NCBI RefSeq assembly: GCF_040712315.1
Contig: NC_134013.1
Location: 43,756,501 to 43,820,500 of the forward strand
Direction of reading: 5' to 3'
Length of the DNA: 64,000 nucleotides
DNA from: Castanea sativa
Lineage: Eukaryota > Streptophyta > Magnoliopsida > Fagales > Fagaceae
The position numbers and the translations under genes were made by a program. The notes beneath the pieces are model-generated. The model ran no database searches, was not told the origin of the DNA, and worked only from the letters and a program-made list of their open reading frames with translations. Positions 47,811-58,631 of this stretch are shown piece by piece; position 1 is the stretch's first letter; each line of letters opens with the position of its first letter.

Positions 47811-49110
47811 ATGGATAGAGAACAGTTACTCATTATACCTCCTTTATTTGATAGCACTAATTATGCATACTAGAAAGTACGCATGAGAACTTTCTTGCAG
47901 TCATTAGATGAAAAGGTGTGGCACGCTATGGAGATAGGCTAGACTAAGCCAAATGAGGCGTCAGTTGATTGGGATGATGCTAAGATCAAGGCGGCTAACT
48001 TCAACAGTAGGGTATTGAACGCTTTATTCAGTGTGGCCACCAATGAGGAGTTCAAGAAGATATCTTCCATTGAAACTGCTAAGGAAGCCTGGACCATTCT
48101 TCAAACAACCTATGAGGGAACCAAGGCTGTCAAGGATTCGAAGCTTTAGAGGATCACTAGAAGCTTCGAAGAGATCAAGATAGAGGAGGATGAGTCGTTT
48201 AATGAGTTCTATGCCAAGCTCAAGGACATAGTGAACTCGGCCTTTAATCTTAGGGAAACCATTCCCGAACCCAAGATTGTGAGAAAGGTACTTAGATCTC
48301 TACCCGAGAGATTTCATGCCAAGATCACCGCAATTGAGGAATCAAAGGACATCAACAAAATTCCTTTGATAGAGCTGGTTGGCAATATGCATACCTATGA
48401 GTTGGGTTTAACAAAGATTGGGAAATCAAGTAAGGGTAAGAGCATGGCACTGAAAGCCAAGAGCAGTGACACAGATGAGTCTTCAGACGATGAAGATCCC
48501 AAAATAAAGTCCTACATCACTAGGCAATTCAAGAAGTTCATGAAGAATGCCAATAGGAAGGGCTTTGACAAGGACCATTGGTAATCTAGTTCTTCTTAGT
48601 TTAGGAGCCAAGACAAAGGGAAGAAGAATGCTATGGATGGCGGTCAGTACACTGTTCCCTTAGGACTTAAGTGTTTCGGGTGTCAAGGCTTTGGACACAT
48701 GAAACAAGAGTGCCTTACATATCTCAAGACCATTGGGAAAAGTAAGGCACTTTCTGCTACATTGAGTGACACCGAACCTAAGGATGATTTTGAAAATGAG
48801 GATGATGGACTCCTGAATGACTTCACTACCACTGTCAATCCTACTGAGGGGATTGTAGAAGATGTGGATGAAGAAGAGGACTTGGTGGAGTCTAAGTTTG
48901 AGAAGATGGATGAACAAGAATTACTTGTGTGTTCCTTTCAATTTCCAGAATCAATTTCCATCCTCTCTTGCTCCTCTTGGAGATCTACTCAAATCCCTCA
49001 TGTTCCTTTCGAACTTGAACGGTTGCAATTCTTCTCCCTCACCGCCAGTTCAAGGGTTCGCTAAAAGGAAATGTTCTTCCAAGGTGTGGAAGGAAAAAAG
49101 CTCTAAGTGA
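47811..49110 (+). pseudogene. gag: D2 gag, with internal deletion
   Basis: ATG at 47811 (MDREQLLIIPPLFD). Codon 21 is TAG (47871-47873), as in D1. A TAG also follows DSKL near 48147. The capsid region is otherwise well kept, with ESFNEFYAKLKDIVNSAF and KVLRSLPERFHAKI. The first knuckle CFGCQGFGHMKQEC near 48670 is intact. After MDEQ (48912) the coiled-coil segment and second knuckle present in D1 and D3 are gone, replaced by about 25 bases of filler before the C-terminal part, which ends KVWKEKSSK and TGA at 49108-49110. In other respects it matches D1 gag. Confidence 0.82.
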
Positions 49111-50180
49111 TTCAATCACTTTTCTCTCTCCTTCTATTTTTGCTTGCATTACTTGTGTGTTTTGCTTTCTTGTTTTGAGTCAGTCTAGTTTTATACATTG
49201 CTTTGTTTAACATGTTTTTGTGTGTTTGTTTCCAGTTTTGCTTTATTTCGTTTTTCATAAAAATTAAAAAAAAATTGAAAAATCAAAAAAATACAAAAAC
49301 AATGTGTGTTTGTGTACATTGGCAATTGTGTACCTTGAATGGCCATTAAAACAAAGTTTTCTAAAATTTGTATCTCTTGTAGCTTAGATAAGCATCTCTA
49401 TGCACAACTAAGCAAGTGAGCTTTGTGTCTCGTGCTTGTGATGAGTAAGATTAAGTAATCTCTTGTACTTAACACTCATATCACTCTTTTTAAGGAGTAG
49501 GACTAGAAAATCGTAAGAGAAAGGCATAAATAACCATCTCACCACTGTTGCCCACCAATCATGAAATGACATCTGTATGCTTCGGCATAGCAAAAGTGCA
49601 ATGTCAAAAGCTTAACATAATTGGGTATTTCTTTTCTCTCTCTCTTATATGCCCATTCATGACATGCTTAAAAGAAAATATGCAAAGAAAAATAAAGCAA
49701 AAAGAATCAATATGCTTTATATATGATTACAAACTTGTCTTCTAGGAGATGTAGGAGTCATAGGATGTACCTCAAAGGTGATAGTCTCCATTAAGCAATT
49801 ATGATCGTGTGTGAGTTAAATTGATTTACTCATATCTCAAATCGTCATAACATGTAGACACTTATCCAATATTGCGATATTTTTCACACACAACACGCAA
49901 TACTCTTCACTACTTTTGATACATGAGCAGGTACAATGTGATTTGGTCATCACAAGGAATACTTGTGTTAATGTATGCTCACTAAACTGTCTTAGCTTGT
50001 TTTGAAATATAAAATTGGTTAGACTTGTTTAGTGTGTGTATGTGTTTTGGATCTATATGCTCGACATTTTTCTTGTTGCGAGATGTTTTTTAGAGTTTAA
50101 AATATTGCTTGGATCTTTGGTTGAGTAGCATGTTTGATTGCATTCATGTCTGTGTTTTTCTCTTCTTTGAAAAACTGTTT
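49111..50180 (+). other. D2 noncoding spacer
   Basis: Matches the D1 and D3 spacers; no coding sequence seen. Confidence 0.6.
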
Positions 50181-50184
50181 TAAG

Positions 50185-50465
50185 CAATCTCGACAGCTTC
50201 TTGATACCTCTTGACAACTAGGCTATCTATCGAGCTCTTGATCTTCCTTTCTCAATAGCTACTATCGCAATTTTGATCCATCGAAGTTTTTGAGAATTTG
50301 TCTCGATAGCTTCGCGACAGCTTATCGATCCATCGAGAAAGTTTCTATCTCCTCAATAGCTACTCGATCCATCGAGGTTCTTATGCTGTGGACACCTCTC
50401 GATAGCTCCTCGATAGCTCTTTCTATCACATTTTAATTCTCAACACCTCTCGATCAATCGAGCTG
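50185..50465 (+). repeat. CTCGATAG-like motif cluster in D2
   Basis: Many imperfect CTCGATAG, ATCGAG and CGACAGC words ending just before the TATA box at 50475. Confidence 0.6.
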
Positions 50466-50474
50466 CGTATATGT

Positions 50475-50484
50475 CTATATATAG
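50475..50484 (+). promoter_or_regulatory. Internal TATA box of D2 ORF2
   Basis: CTATATATAG, 534 bases upstream of the ORF2 ATG, followed by a CT-rich leader. The donor site used in D1 and D3 reads GATATGAT here (about 50618), so GT has become AT. The acceptor CTTTCAG at 50994-51000 is intact. Confidence 0.55.
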
Positions 50485-51008
50485 AGTTAGTGCGAATTTT
50501 TCTCATTTCTTCCCATTCTCTCTCAACAGAAAAGTGTCTCTCCCTCTCCCAAACACCTCAAACTCAACCTCTTCATCTTCCCCACTCAATCTTCGGTCTT
50601 TTACTCGCATTTTTCATTGATATGATCTCCTTTCATCTCTTTATCATACATTTCATGCATTTTTTACCTAACTTTTGGGGTTTTTGAAAATTTTTGGGGT
50701 TTTTCAAAATTGTTGAGGTTTCCGCCAAATTTTTGGGACGGGTTTTTGTTTAAATGAGTTTAAATCATCATGCAATGCATCAAATTGCATTTTAACAATG
50801 TTTCATGCATGTTAGATTTGTGTTTACCTTGTTATAATAATGTGTGTTGGTAGGTTTGGATTGGGTTGAGCCCATGATGCTTTTATTGTTGAATGTCACA
50901 TGCTCATGCATTTTTCATGCATACATTCCTTCCATTTTCTATCATATTGATATTAAATTGTTTGGTGCTTTCTACTTGTCTTTCTCTCTCTTTCTTTCAG
51001 CCTGCATC

Positions 51009-52183
51009 ATGGCACCTATGCGTAAATCCACTCTGTCCTAGAATCCTCTTCATTTTGGGGCATCTTCCTCTGATTCTACCCTTTCTCATCTTCGGTTCTG
51101 TGATGAGAAAGCCCGTAAGGACTTCTCGAATAACTTTTCTCGACGAGGCATTCATTCGGAACACCAAGTCATCTTATCGGATTTTTCTAATACTAACCTT
51201 ACCATTGTCATCCACAATAGGGGTTGGGAGTCACTATGTGACATCCCGATCACTTGTCCTTCCAAGATCATTCAAGAGTTTTACTCCAACATACACGAAT
51301 TTGATTATTCAGTACCTCTTTTTATTTTATCACTCTCGTTCGAGGTACGCACATAATGGTCATTTTGGATATTGTATCCTAGGTACTCCATGTTCTGAGG
51401 GTAACGCATCCTAACTACATCAGTTGTGATCATCTTGGGACTTTGTCCAAAGACGAGCTCATGTCTCCATTTTGTGAGACTCCTTCTTTCTAGGGTGATA
51501 GTCAAAATACCCGTTGCTCGACATTTGCTAAAGGTCTGAGGTTTCTTAACATGGTAATGACATTCGTTCTCCATCCATTGTCTCACTATAACTCTATGAT
51601 AGAGTCTCGTGCTCAATTTTTGTTATCCCTCCTAGAGCACCTCACTATAGACTTCCCTTCTTACTTCATCCTTTCCCTCATAAATGCCTATAAGGATACA
51701 GCAACCCATGATAAGCTTATCTTTCCTTTAGCTATCATGAGAATCCTTCGCCATTTTTCTGTCTCCTTTCCCGCGTTGGATCCTTTCCTTGTCATTTGTG
51801 CCCTTGTTACGGCTATTGTTAGACAGAGTGAGGCATAGCTTCGACCGAAATGGCCACAGACCGAGACGGTGACTTGTCCAGCTTCTTTAGCTCCATCCAC
51901 ATCCGCTCCTTCTTCTTCCGCTGATGGTGTGACACTCGAGGCGATTATGGCGCAGCTTAAGTGCATGGATGCTTACCTTGACACTCTCATTGATGAGTTG
52001 TATTAGGTTAACACCAGTGTCAATCATATTGCACGATGGCAAGCTCACCTTGGTGGCTTCGTCGAGTCTTCTACTCCTTCTCTAAAGACTTCTAAGGATG
52101 AGGACGACGATGGTGGCTCTGATGGCGATGGTGATGACGATGATAGTGCTAACTTTTCTAGTGCTAATGAGATGACTGCTTAA
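51009..52183 (+). pseudogene. D2 ORF2, putative plant transposon protein
   Basis: The ATG at 51009 lies eight bases after a TTTCTTTCAG acceptor-like site. The product starts MAPMRKSTLS and then has a stop where D1 has Gln. Recognisable blocks are NRGWESLCDIPITCPS, EFYSNIHEFDYSVP, LSKDELMSPFCE, and a long open stretch from about 51551 (MVMTFVLHPLSHYNSM through FSVSFPALDPF). The C-terminal part has VTLEAIMAQLKCMDAYLDTL and an Asp/Ser-rich tail ending at 52181-52183. At least two frame changes occur around 51330-51480. Like D1 it has no recognised enzymatic motif. Confidence 0.75.
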
Positions 52184-52398
52184 GTTACTTGCCCTTTGTC
52201 ATTCGTGACAAAAAGGGTGAGTAGTTTTGGATATAAGAGTAGTCACGTATTTAGGGGAGAATTAGTATAGGAGATTTTTATTGGGGGGAGTGTCTATACT
52301 TGTTAAGGCCTATAGTGAGGACTAATGTATTCTTTTCTTTTCTATCTTTCATAGATACATTGTTCTTACTTTGTGATAGCAAATCTTGTACTCATTAT

Positions 52399-52436
<38 letters not shown>

Positions 52437-52759
52437 AGGTTGTTGTTACATTTTCATCTATCTCTTCATGTGTTGTTTCTTTTCTCTCTTTATGCACATG
52501 CTTCTTATTACTTGTATGCAACCTTTTATTTTTGTTTCACACTAAGATGCTGTGATGAGTTTTGTTTAAAGTATCTCAAAAATACAGGTTGTTAAAATCT
52601 TCTTGCCATGAACTCTCTTCTTGCAAAGTTTTTCAAGAGTTTGTGTTAGGATAGATTTTATTGTATTCAACAAGTGAGTATGAGTTGAGTGATTTATGAC
52701 TTCTCTCATACGTTCATTTTTTTGTTGTGGTTGTGTCACGGATTTCCAAAGGGAGAGAT
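52184..52759 (+). other. D2 3' noncoding region and polypurine tract
   Basis: Just after ORF2 an inverted repeat CCCTTTGTCA/GTGACAAAAAGGG (52191-52216), then G-rich tracts, an AT microsatellite (52400-52432), and CCAAAGGGAGAGAT directly before the LTR at 52760. Confidence 0.7.
52400..52432 (+). repeat. AT dinucleotide microsatellite
   Basis: An AT run; D3 has one at the same place (58115-58139), D1 only a short interrupted form near 9897-9912. Confidence 0.95.
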
Positions 52760-53766
52760 TGTTAGGACATATGTGATTCATGTTAGGAACATATGTCATT
52801 TAGAATTGGCTAATCCTTTGACAAAATGCATTCTACTTGTAATTGGGTAGATCTAGGATGTGTTTAATACTTCAAGGAACAAGAGTTCAAGTCCAAGTAT
52901 TGAGGCCATGCAAATCTGTCCATGAAACAAGTGAAGAAGTGCTGGATTTTAAAGCTTGACAAATAGCATCTATCAAAGTTTAAAAGGCAGATTTAGACCG
53001 ATGCTCGACAACTGCTCGATAGATACCCTATTTATCGAGATTTATGAAAATCATTCTTTCATATCTGATTTCACTCCAATCCGTGTGTACATGTTTAGGC
53101 TTTCTTTCTCACAACCCTAAACATATATAAGGATTATTTTAATAGCCATCAAAGGTAGTACAGTTGCACAAATGTGAAGCAAAGTTTTGTTCATATAAAT
53201 TATGACTAGAGACAAAATTTGCCCTAGTTCATCTTTCTCTTGAAAAAGCTACTACGTTTGTACGCCGTTTGATTTTGTGACCAAGGAGCTTCGTGATTTT
53301 CATCGTGTTGATGAATTCAAGAACTTTGCAGCCAACATCTTTCTTAAGTTTGTGATTAAGTCGCGTATTAGGATCCACGCATCTATTGGTTAGTCACGTA
53401 CTGGGAGTCGTGCATTAAAAAGGAGAGATTGTCACTACAGAACAAATCCAATTCTGTATTGGGGTAAGGGTTCAACTATAGGTTGGTATAAGGTACTGGG
53501 ATTCCTTTACTTATAACCGTTTGTTATGATAATAGTGGATTATTGGCAGTGGTGACCTTAAAATCACCAGATGGGGTTTTTGCCTTGGAAGTTTTCCCCA
53601 TTTGTAAACAAATCACCATGTCAACTTTATTTTCCACTACATATTAACTTAGTTGGTGATTTTTTTGTGCTACCACGTGTTTTGCATGTTATTTGGATTT
53701 ATTAAGTAACTTGGCTAATTAATCAATTAATTTATCACAAGGGGTCAATAAATTCTTGGCCTATCA
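52760..53766 (+). repeat. Complete D LTR shared by D2 and D3
   Basis: TGTTAGGACATATGTGATTC ... CTATCA, 1007 bases, with a CATATATAAGG TATA-like box near 53122 and CTCGATAG/CTATCGAG-like words about 100 bases upstream. Confidence 0.92.
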
Positions 53767-55197
53767 GTTAGAAAGGTGCTCAGATCTCTACCTAAGAGAT
53801 TTCATGCCAAGATCACCGCAATTGAGAAATCAAAGGACAATGACAAAATTCCTTTAACAGAGCTAGTTGGCAATTTGCAGACCTATGAGTTGGGTTTAAC
53901 AAGGATTGGGAAATCGATTAAGGGTAAGAGCATGGCACTGAAGGCCAAAAGCAGTGACACGAATGAGTCTTCTGATGATAAAGATTCTAAACTGAAATCC
54001 AACATCACGAGGTAGTTCAAAAACTTTATGACGAATGCCAATGCTAAAGGATTGGATAAGGACCGAAAGTAATCCAGTTCTTCACAATTCAAGAGCCAAG
54101 ATAAAGGGAAGAAGGATGCTAGGGATGGCAGTCAGTACACTATTCCCTCAGGACCAAAGTGCTATGGGTGTCAAGGCTTTGGACACATGAAACAAGATTG
54201 CCCAACGTATCTCAAAACCATTGGGAAAAGCAAGGCCCTGGCTGCTACCTTGAGTGACAACGAATTTAAGGATGATTCAGATATTGAGGATGATGAAATC
54301 CTGAATGCTTTCACTGCCACTGTAATTCCTACTAAGGGAATTGTTAAAGAAGTGGATGAAGAAGAGAACTTGATGGAGTCTAAATTTGAGAAGATGGATG
54401 AACAAGATGACATCCATACAGCCTATGCTAAATTGTACAAGGTCTCCGAAAAGCATGAGAAATTGTATAGGTTGGCCACCAAAAAGCTCAATGATGTGGA
54501 GCTTGAACGAGAAGAAATTTCCACAAAGTTTGATGAAGCTAATCAGACTATTGGAGCATTGTGGTTTGAGAACAATTTCTTGGCTAAGAGACCAAGAAGC
54601 TTGAGGCAGAGCTGTTCCAAGTCAGATCTCAGTTGGAGAGGACTTCAAGTGCAAAACTTGACGAGATGCTTAGCTTCCAGAAATTTGCTTATGATTGAAC
54701 CGGTTTAGGGTATGATTTCTCTTCTCCCAGTATTGCTTCTTCTAGTACTACTGTATTTGTTTCACTTGCTAAAAATGTTGAATCTGGGAATAATGATGTG
54801 AAACTGTTTTAGCTAGTTAGAACATAGACAAGGGTAAATCTATCTTAGGAGCACCCCTAAGCTTGATAAGAAAAAGACTAAAAACCCTAGGGCTAAGAAG
54901 GGCAATATCCAAAAGTCTAAACAGAAGAAGCAACATCTTTGTTATCATTGTGGAGTGACTAGACATACTCGACCTAATTGCTGTAAGTGGTTAGCCACTC
55001 AACAGACCAACAGTATGATCTCATCGGGAAACCAGAATCAATTTCCATCCTCTCTTGCTCCTCTTGGAGATCTTCTCAAAGCCCTCATGCTCCTTTCGAA
55101 CTTGAATGATTTCAATTCTTCCCCCTCACTGCCAAATCAAGAATTTGTTAAATGGAAAGGTTCTTACAAGGTGTGGAATGAAAAAGGCTCTAAGTGA
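53767..55197 (+). pseudogene. gag: D3 gag, 5'-truncated
   Basis: Two bases after the LTR end the sequence is already in the middle of the capsid region (RKVLRSLPKRFHAKI). Primer site, leader, start codon and about 150 codons are deleted. The rest is fuller than D2: knuckle CYGCQGFGHMKQDC near 54163, the acidic linker, a coiled-coil region (about 54390-54600), a frameshift near 54590, a TAG near 54705, the second knuckle CYHCGVTRHTRPNC near 54938, and an end at KVWNEKGSK with TGA at 55195-55197. Without a primer site D3 could not be reverse-transcribed from its own 5' end. Confidence 0.8.
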
Positions 55198-55850
55198 TTC
55201 AGTCACTTTTCTCTCTCCCTCCCTTTTTGATTATGCATTACTTATGTGTTTTGCTTTCTTGTTTTGAGTCGGTCTATTTTTATGCTTTGCTTTGCTTTGT
55301 CTAACATGTTTTTTTTTGTTTTTTTTTTTCATTTTTGCCTTTTTTTGTTTTTTTTCATAAAAATAAACTAAAAAATTTAAAAATAAAAAAAATACAAAAA
55401 CAGTGTGTGTTTTGTATACATTGGTACTTGTGTGCCTTGGATGGCCTTTGAAACAAAGTTTAGAAAACTTTGTTTCCTTTGTAGCTTAGATGAGCATCTT
55501 TATGCACAACTAAGCAAGTGAGCTTTGTGGCTCATGTTTGTGATGAGTAAGATTAAGTAATCTTTTGTACTTATCACTTTTTTAGTGATTTGGCTGTCAC
55601 AAGGAATACATGTGTTAATGTATGCTCACTAAACTGTCTTGACTTGTTTTTGAAATATAAAATTGGTTCAACTTGTTTAGTGTGTGTGTTTGTGTTTGTG
55701 TGTGTGTGTGTGTTTTTGGATCTAAATGCTTGTCATTTTTCTTGTTAAGGGATGTTTTTGAGAGCTTAAAATGTTGATTGGATCTTTGGTTGAGTAGCAT
55801 GCTTGATTACATTCATTTCTGTGTTTTTCTCTTCTTTGAAAAACTATTTT
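55198..55850 (+). other. D3 noncoding spacer
   Basis: Matches D1 and D2 spacers; T-rich at 55310-55340, TG-rich repeat at 55679-55712. No coding sequence. Confidence 0.6.
55679..55712 (+). repeat. TG-rich microsatellite
   Basis: Interrupted TG run at the position of the CA run in D1. Confidence 0.9.
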
Positions 55851-55854
55851 TACT

Positions 55855-56145
55855 CATCTCGACAGCTTCTCGATACCTCTCAACAACTAAGCTATCTATC
55901 AAGCCTCTTGATCTTCTTTCTCGATAGCTGTTATCGCAATCTCGATCAATCGAAATTTTTGAGAATTTGTCTTGATAGCTTCTCGATCCATTGAGAAAGT
56001 TTCTGATTGCTAGATAAATTCTCGATAGCTTCTTGATCCATCAAGGTCACTTTGCTGTGGACAGCTTTCTATAACACCTCAATAGATACATCTATCGAGA
56101 TTTAATGCTCAACAACTCTCGACACCTCTTGATCCATCCAGCTTC
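55855..56145 (+). repeat. CTCGATAG-like motif cluster in D3
   Basis: Same kind of cluster as in D1 and D2, ending just before the TATA box. Confidence 0.6.
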
Positions 56146-56153
56146 GAGTTTTC

Positions 56154-56163
56154 TATATATAGC
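56154..56163 (+). promoter_or_regulatory. Internal TATA box of D3 ORF2
   Basis: CTATATATAG, 560 bases upstream of the ORF2 ATG. A CT-rich leader follows, then the donor CTG|GTATGA at 56299. Confidence 0.55.
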
Positions 56164-56298
56164 TTCAGCGCGACATTTCTCTCATTTTCTTCGATTTCTC
56201 TCGAGAGAAAAATGTCTCTCCCTCTCCCAAACACTTCTCACTCAAACTCTTCACCTTCCCCACTTGTTTTTCGGCCCAAATCTTGTGTTCTTCATCTG

Positions 56299-56645
56299 GT
56301 ATGATCTCTCTTCTCTCATAAATCATGCATTTCATTCATTCTGACCTAACTTTTGGGGTTTTTGAAAAATTTTGGGATTTTTCAAAATTGATGAAGCTTT
56401 TGTGAAATTTTTGGGATGGGTTTTTGTTTAAATGATCATGTATGTTCATGCATTGCATTACATTTGCATTTTAACAATATTTCATGCATTATAAATGTGT
56501 GTTCTATATGTTGAAATCATGTGTGCTGGTAGGATTGGATTAGGCTGAGCCTATGATGTTTTTATTGTTACATGTCACATATTCATGCATTTTTCATGCA
56601 TACGTACCATTCCTTTCCTCTTATTGATATTAACATTGTTTGGTG

Positions 56646-56700
<55 letters not shown>

Positions 56701-56701
56701 G
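56299..56701 (+). other. Candidate 5' UTR intron of D3 ORF2
   Basis: GTATGA at the left and TTTTAG at the right, 403 bases; the D1 intron is 391. The pyrimidine tract before the acceptor is an expanded CT microsatellite (56650-56697). Confidence 0.55.
56650..56697 (+). repeat. CT microsatellite in splice-acceptor pyrimidine tract
   Basis: About two dozen CT units directly before TTTTAG; D1 and D2 have shorter, interrupted pyrimidine tracts here. Confidence 0.92.
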
Positions 56702-56713
56702 TTAGTCTACGCA

Positions 56714-57898
56714 ATGGCACCAAAGCGCAAGTCTACTCCATCCCGGAACCCTCTTCATTCCTGGGGCATCATCTTCTTCCTCTGTTGATCCTACCCCCTC
56801 TCATTTAGGTTCCGTGATGATAAAGCCCATAAGGACTTTTCAAAGAACTTTTCTCGACCCGACATTCATTCGGAATGCCAAGTCATCCTTTCAAAATTTT
56901 TCGATACTGACCTTCCCACTGTCATCTACAGTAGGGGTTGGGAGTCCCTTTGTGACATCCTGGTCACTTGTCCCTTCTTGATCATACAGGAGTTCTACTC
57001 CAATATGCACGGATTTAATTACTTTGTACCTCATTTCTTCACTCACGTTTAAGTTACGCGCATTGTAGTCACTCCGAATCTTATATCCGAGGTGCTAAAC
57101 ATTCCGAGGGTAGCCCATCCTGACTACCCTAGCTACTGTCGTCTTTAGACTATGTCCAAAGATGAACTCATGTCTCTTTTCTATAAGACACCTTTATCAT
57201 GGGGTGAACGTCAAAAAAACCCCTTGATTGGCCTTTACTAAAGGTCCGAGGTTCCTGAATATGGTGATGACATTTGTTTTACATCCCTTGTCTCACCATA
57301 ATTCAATTATTGAGCCTCGTGCTTAATTTTTGTTGTCCCTCCTTGAAAGGCTTACCATAGACTTTCCTTCTCACTTCATACTCTCCCTTATAGATGTCTA
57401 TAAGGATACGGCAACCCATGATAAGCTTATCTTTCCCTTTGCATCACGCGAATCATTCGCCACTTCTCTGTCTCCTATCCTGAGTCTGAGCACTTCCCCG
57501 TCATGTGTGCCATTGACGCGGCGACTGTTAGATAAAGCAAGGCCCAGCTATGACCAAAGCGGCCACGGACCGAGACGGCGACTCCTCCGACTTCTTCAGC
57601 TCCATCCGCATCCGCTCCTTCTACTTCTGCGGGTGGTGTGACTCTCGAGGTGGTCATGGTGTAGCTTCAGCGAATGGATGCTCACCTTAACAATCTTAGT
57701 GATAAGTTGTGTCAGGTGAACACCTGTGTCAGTTGTATTGCACGACAATAGGCTCGCCTTGGTGGCTTCATCGAGTCTCCTTCTCCTTCTCTAGAGGCTT
57801 TTGAGGACGAGGATGATGGTGGTGACTCTGATGGTGATGTTGATAAGGATGAGGCTTTTAGCTCTTCTGGTGATGATGAGATGAATGCTTCTCAGTGA
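56714..57898 (+). pseudogene. D3 ORF2, putative plant transposon protein
   Basis: The ATG at 56714 gives MAPKRKSTPSRNPLHS, as D1, then a frame change near 56760. Further blocks in changing frames are RGWESLCDILVTCP, EFYSNMHGFNYFVP, LTIDFPSHFILSLIDVYKDT near 57355 and a C-terminal coiled-coil-like segment followed by an acidic tail ending at 57896-57898. More frame changes and stops than D2, so non-coding as read. The order of segments is the same as in D1 and D2. Confidence 0.75.
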
Positions 57899-58218
57899 CT
57901 TACCCTTTGTAATTCGTGACAAAAATGGGAAGTAATTTTGGGTATGAGAGTAGTCATGTACTTAAAGGGAGAGTTAGTATAGAAGATATTTTTGTTAGGG
58001 GGAGTGTTTTTGTTTATGAGGGATGCAGTGAAAACTTTTTGTATCTTTTCTTTTCTTTTTATTTTAGACACATTATTCTTACATTGTGATATCAAACCTT
58101 GTATTCATTATTGAGATATATATATATATATATATATATTGATGTTGTTATTACATTCTTTCACCTATCTCTTCATGTGTTGTTTCTTTTCTCTCTTTAT
58201 ACACATGCTTCTTATTTA

Positions 58219-58557
58219 AGGTCCATTTGGATACAGCTGAAAGCTGAAAAAACTATAGCAAAATAATTTTTAAATGTGTAAATAGTACCATGGGGCCCAT
58301 TTTTAATTAAAAAAAGTTGCTAAAAAGTGAAGTTTTTGGGTCCCATGAACAATGCACAAGACCCACTGGTGTGCGAAAAAGTCAAAAATCACGACTTAAA
58401 AAAAAATAGAAAGGCATGAAATGCCAGCAAATGCACTGTTCATAAGCCTCTTGCACTGTTCATGGACAATGAACAGTGCAAGAGGCGCTGTCCAAGAAAA
58501 AAAAAAGACTGAAACGCATTTTAACAAAACGTGGACGGGTTCAGCACAATCTAAACA
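58219..58557 (+). mobile_element. Tourist-like MITE, copy 2
   Basis: About 339 bases flanked by TTA (58216-58218 and 58558-58560); D2 lacks it at the matching site. Starts AGGTCCATTTGGATACAGCT. It shares with copy 1 (reverse strand) AGCAAAATAATTTTTAAATG and GGGTCCCATGAACA. The middle has a palindrome around CACTGTTCATGG/CAATGAACAGTG. Confidence 0.82.
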
Positions 58558-58631
58558 TTACCTTCTTGTATGCAATCTTTATTTCTGTCTCACACTAAAA
58601 TTCCGTGATGAGTTTTGTTTAAAGTGTTTCA

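Noticed and set aside
56572..56808. Frame with a long Leu-Ser run
   Set aside because: A translation of the CT microsatellite, not a membrane protein.
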